DNA of 64,000 nucleotides, from positions 62,001-126,000 of the forward strand of contig NZ_FNYL01000015.1 of the NCBI RefSeq assembly GCF_900109045.1, written 5' to 3'. Numbering within the stretch: the first letter of the stretch is position 1; each line of letters begins with the position of its first letter. This DNA comes from Dyadobacter sp. SG02 (GTDB lineage Bacteria; Bacteroidota; Bacteroidia; Cytophagales; Spirosomataceae). The notes beneath the pieces were generated by a model. It was not told the DNA's origin. It did not search any database and saw only the letters and a list, made by a program, of their open reading frames with translations. The translations under genes and the position numbers were made by a program. This document shows, one piece after another, positions 61,197-64,000 of this stretch.

Positions 61197-64000
61197 AAAA
61201 CCTGGAAATGATCGGTATCGGCCCGATGGAGCGACCGGATGTGAGCCTGGCATTAGCGCTCTCGGAAGCCGGAGCTTTCCCAGTGATCCACCTCGGACAA
61301 GATCAACAAATCGCTACGAACGCGCTGGGAAAAATGGTCGCCAAAAGTAGAAAGCCCTTTGGCGTATGCTTCTCCGAAAACACTCCGCGTACGATCCCTT
61401 TACCTGAACAAGTTACCTTAGCAATCCTACCATATGGCCTGACTTTTCCTAAACCTGTAACTTCTGTTCAAACCATCATGCAGGTTCGCAGCGTAGCCGA
61501 AGCCAAACAGGCGAAAGCAGCGGGTGCGGTGGGCGTCATCGCCAAAGGCAACGAAGGCACCGGCCTCGTGAGCAACGATTCTTCCTTCATTCTGTTTCAA
61601 CGTATAATGAGGGAGGTTAGCGACATTCCGGTTTGGGTACAAGGCGGGATCGGCGTCCATAATGCTGCGGCGGTCACGGCCCTTGGCGGTCGCGGCGTGG
61701 TGCTCGACAGCCAGCTGCTTCCTTTCCCCGAATGCTCGGCGCCGACTTCGCTCAAAAGCATCAGCGAAAAGCTGAACGGAAACGAAACCCGCGTAATCGA
61801 CGGCTTCCGCGTACTCGTACGACCTAACTCGCCCGCATTACCCGCACAACCCGTACGTGAGGACCTGCGCCCGTTCCTGCACACACTCGATCTCGACCAG
61901 GGTTACATTCCCCTGGGACAGGACATTGCCATCGGTACTGACCTTTTCAAACAATATAAAAAGCTTCCGCGGCTCGTATTTGCCTTCAAGGAGGCCATGT
62001 ACGGCCATTTGCGGCAGGCCAAACACCTTAACCCGCTGGCGGCACACAACGCGCTGGCAAATACGCTCGGCACACACTACCCTATCGCACAAGGCCCTAT
62101 GACGCGCGTCAGCGACGTTCCTGCATTTGCCGCGGCCGTCGCCGATGCGGGCGCATTGCCTTTTGTGGCGTTATCCCTTTTGAAAGGCGAAAAAGCGCGT
62201 AACCTCATCCGGGAAACCCGTGAACTCGTGGGCGACAAGCCCTGGGGCGTGGGTATCCTCGGCTTTGCGGACGCCGAGTTGCGCGAAGAGCAACTTTCCT
62301 ACATCATGGAAGAAAAGCCGCCGGTCGTACTCATCGCAGGCGGTCGCCCGTCGCAGGCGAAACCGCTGGAAAAGCTGGGTATCAAGACATTCCTGCACGT
62401 TCCGTCGGCGCCATTGCTCGATATGTTCCTGAAAGAAGGGGCCAGAAGGTTCATTTTCGAAGGAAGAGAATGCGGTGGCCACGTAGGCCCGCTTTCGAGT
62501 TTCGTGCTTTGGGAAAAACAGATCAACCGGCTTTTGCAGGAAGAGCAGACCGAGCAGCTCGAAGTATTTTTTGCAGGAGGAATCCACGACGCATTTTCGG
62601 CGGCGATGATCTCCGTCATGGCGGCACCACTGGCCGCACGGGGCGTGAAAGTCGGGGTACTGATGGGAACCGCTTACCTGTACACGCAGGAAGCAGTAGC
62701 TACCGGTGCCATTTTGCCGCAGTTCCAGGCCCAGGCATTGGAACATACCGAAACCGTGCTGCTCGAAACCGCTCCCGGCCATGAAACGCGCTGCCTGGAA
62801 TCGCCTTTCGCGGCTGATTTCAATGCGGAGAAAGCGAAAATGGAAGAGGCTGGTCTGGATAAAAAGGAGATTTGGGCAGAGCTTGAAAAGCTCAATGTCG
62901 GCCGGCTCCGCATTGCTGCCAAAGGAATCGAGCGACAAGCCGATAACCTGGTGGAAATCGGCGAGGAAGAGCAAATGAGCCGCGGCATGTACATGATCGG
63001 ACAGGCGGCCGCTATGCTTGATAAAATCATGACTATGAACGAGTTGCACGAAGACGTCGCAACCGGCAACTATGCATATATCGGCCAGGCAAACCTGCCG
63101 AAAGCACCGAGAAGAAAGAAGAAAGCATTGAATGTGGCGATCGTCGGGATGGCTTGCATTTACCCCGGCGCACGCAATATCGAAGAGTTTTGGGGCAATA
63201 TCCTGGCTGGCAAAGACTGGGTGACGGAAGTCCCCGACGAACGCTGGAACAAGGAATTGTACTACGACCCGACCGTTTCCGACGGCAGCAAGTCGCATTC
63301 GAAATGGGGTGGTTTTATTCCAAAAATCGATTTCGACCCCGTTGAATTCGGCATTCCGCCGCAATCGCTGGCGGCTATCGACCCTACTCAGCTGCTGAGC
63401 TTGCTGGTGGCAAAGCAGGCACTCGAAAATGCCGGGTACGGAGCGGATAACAATCGCGAGAACGTATCGGTGATCATCGGTGCCGAAGGCGGCAACGACC
63501 TCGCCAATAACTATGGTTTCCGCTCGCTTTTCACCCAGTTTTTTGGAGAAATACCCAAAGAACTGGACGACGCGTTACCGAAACTGACCGAAGATTCCTT
63601 CCCCGGCGTGCTGGCGAACGTGATTTCCGGCCGCATTACCAACCGCCTGAACCTCGGCGGACGTAACTATACCGTCGATGCGGCCTGTGCGTCGTCGCTG
63701 GCGGCCATTGATCTGGCCTGCCAGGAGCTCATATTGGGACGTTCCGAAATGGTGCTCGCCGGCGGCGCCGACCTGCACAACGGCATTAACGATTACCTCA
63801 TGTTTTCCAGCACCCATGCACTCTCGCGCAAGGGGCGCTGCGCCACATTCGACTCCGAAGCCGATGGGATCGCATTGGGCGAAGGGGTAGCGATGATGGT
63901 GCTGAAACGCGAGGAAGACGCATTGCGCGATGGCGACACGATTTACGCGGTCATCAAAGGCGTAGGGGGTTCGAGCGACGGCAAGAGCCTGGGCCTCACC
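61193..64000 (+). CDS. Type I polyketide-synthase-like protein with N-terminal tandem nitronate-monooxygenase-like domains (3' end cut)
   Basis: Open to the right edge, at least 936 residues. First TIM barrel about 1-240 (MIGIGPMERPDVSLALALSEAGAFPVIHLG), second about 280-620 (YPIAQGPMTRVSDVPAFAAAVADAGALPFVAL, FEGRECGGHVGPLSSFVLWE, ARGVKVGVLMGTAYLYTQEAVATGAI), both of the FMN-dependent 2-nitropropane-dioxygenase/enoyl-reductase type. Then a ketosynthase from about 643 (VAIVGMACIYPGARNIEEFW) with catalytic Cys832 in VDAACASSLAAIDLA and the GGADLHN/FDSEADG region following. The arrangement resembles PfaA/hgl-type iterative fatty-acid or polyketide synthases of Bacteroidota and cyanobacteria. Later domains (acyltransferase, carrier proteins, reductases) lie outside. 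Product unknown. Confidence 0.88.
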   Translation, partial: MKNLEMIGIGPMERPDVSLALALSEAGAFPVIHLGQDQQIATNALGKMVAKSRKPFGVCFSENTPRTIPLPEQVTLAILPYGLTFPKPVTSVQTIMQVRSVAEAKQAKAAGAVGVIAKGNEGTGLVSNDSSFILFQRIMREVSDIPVWVQGGIGVHNAAAVTALGGRGVVLDSQLLPFPECSAPTSLKSISEKLNGNETRVIDGFRVLVRPNSPALPAQPVREDLRPFLHTLDLDQGYIPLGQDIAIGTDLFKQYKKLPRLVFAFKEAMYGHLRQAKHLNPLAAHNALANTLGTHYPIAQGPMTRVSDVPAFAAAVADAGALPFVALSLLKGEKARNLIRETRELVGDKPWGVGILGFADAELREEQLSYIMEEKPPVVLIAGGRPSQAKPLEKLGIKTFLHVPSAPLLDMFLKEGARRFIFEGRECGGHVGPLSSFVLWEKQINRLLQEEQTEQLEVFFAGGIHDAFSAAMISVMAAPLAARGVKVGVLMGTAYLYTQEAVATGAILPQFQAQALEHTETVLLETAPGHETRCLESPFAADFNAEKAKMEEAGLDKKEIWAELEKLNVGRLRIAAKGIERQADNLVEIGEEEQMSRGMYMIGQAAAMLDKIMTMNELHEDVATGNYAYIGQANLPKAPRRKKKALNVAIVGMACIYPGARNIEEFWGNILAGKDWVTEVPDERWNKELYYDPTVSDGSKSHSKWGGFIPKIDFDPVEFGIPPQSLAAIDPTQLLSLLVAKQALENAGYGADNNRENVSVIIGAEGGNDLANNYGFRSLFTQFFGEIPKELDDALPKLTEDSFPGVLANVISGRITNRLNLGGRNYTVDAACASSLAAIDLACQELILGRSEMVLAGGADLHNGINDYLMFSSTHALSRKGRCATFDSEADGIALGEGVAMMVLKREEDALRDGDTIYAVIKGVGGSSDGKSLGLT

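Noticed and set aside
62171..63364. Long minus-strand open frame of about 397 codons opposite the polyketide synthase
   Set aside because: It runs opposite a clear ketosynthase/barrel protein and encodes no recognisable domain; GC-rich third-position effects explain it.

Overview
The window looks like the chromosome of a plant-biomass-degrading Bacteroidota, most likely Cytophagales (a Dyadobacter/Spirosoma-type organism; the genus is inference). The reasons are three SusC-type receptors, two of them with SusD partners, an ECF-sigma/FecR/STN-receptor signalling set, many exported glycan-active enzymes of families typical of this phylum, moderate GC with AT-rich intergenic DNA, and one good TAnnTTTG-type -7 box. 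No rRNA, tRNA, prophage, insertion sequence or CRISPR array was seen.

Layout. 1-4723 (minus): sigma factor, FecR anti-sigma and an STN-type SusC receptor cut by the left edge. 4859-7296: HD hydrolase, GH43-like lipoprotein, and a small ParD-like ORF overlapping a frameshifted GNAT acetyltransferase. 7300-17322 (minus): a sugar catabolic operon made of a DeoR regulator, a fucose-isomerase-like enzyme, a split transketolase, a DUF1593 protein and an Rbs-type ABC importer with a DUF2291 protein. 17535-18887 (plus): DUF1080 protein and an orphan HigA with a HigB remnant. 18892-28825 (minus): a SusC/SusD locus with a GH140 apiosidase-like enzyme, a sialidase-fold protein and a GH127 enzyme. 29067-31699 (plus): RuBisCO-like protein and DUF1537 sugar-acid kinase. 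31781-32346: DUF433/DUF5615 toxin-antitoxin-like pair. 32322-37600 (minus): BASS transporter, racemase-family protein, DUF5060 glycosidase and FGGY kinase. 38414-55237 (minus): a second SusC/SusD locus with a PL1 lyase and six-hairpin, beta-helix, sialidase-fold and TIM-barrel proteins, interrupted between susD and the lyase by a striking 65-bp-period repeat array. 55701-60868: miscellaneous genes (ankyrin protein, GAF histidine kinase, exonuclease III, small membrane proteins, a PD40 remnant). 61193-64000 (plus): start of a type I polyketide-synthase-like protein with two nitronate-monooxygenase-like barrels before the ketosynthase.

How it may work together (inference). The centre of the window reads as a D-apiose utilisation island. 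A GH140 apiosidase would release the branched pentose apiose from rhamnogalacturonan II or apiogalacturonan. The SusCD pair and the ABC importer would take it up. An isomerase, an FGGY kinase whose glycerol pocket is altered and a split transketolase match the non-oxidative apulose-4-phosphate route. The RuBisCO-like protein plus DUF1537 kinase match the last steps of the oxidative apionate route described for other bacteria. The flanking PL1/GH127/GH43 enzymes fit removal of the surrounding pectin. The apiose/apionolactone/apionate conversion enzymes were not found in the window, and all substrate assignments rest on family recognition and context, not on searches.
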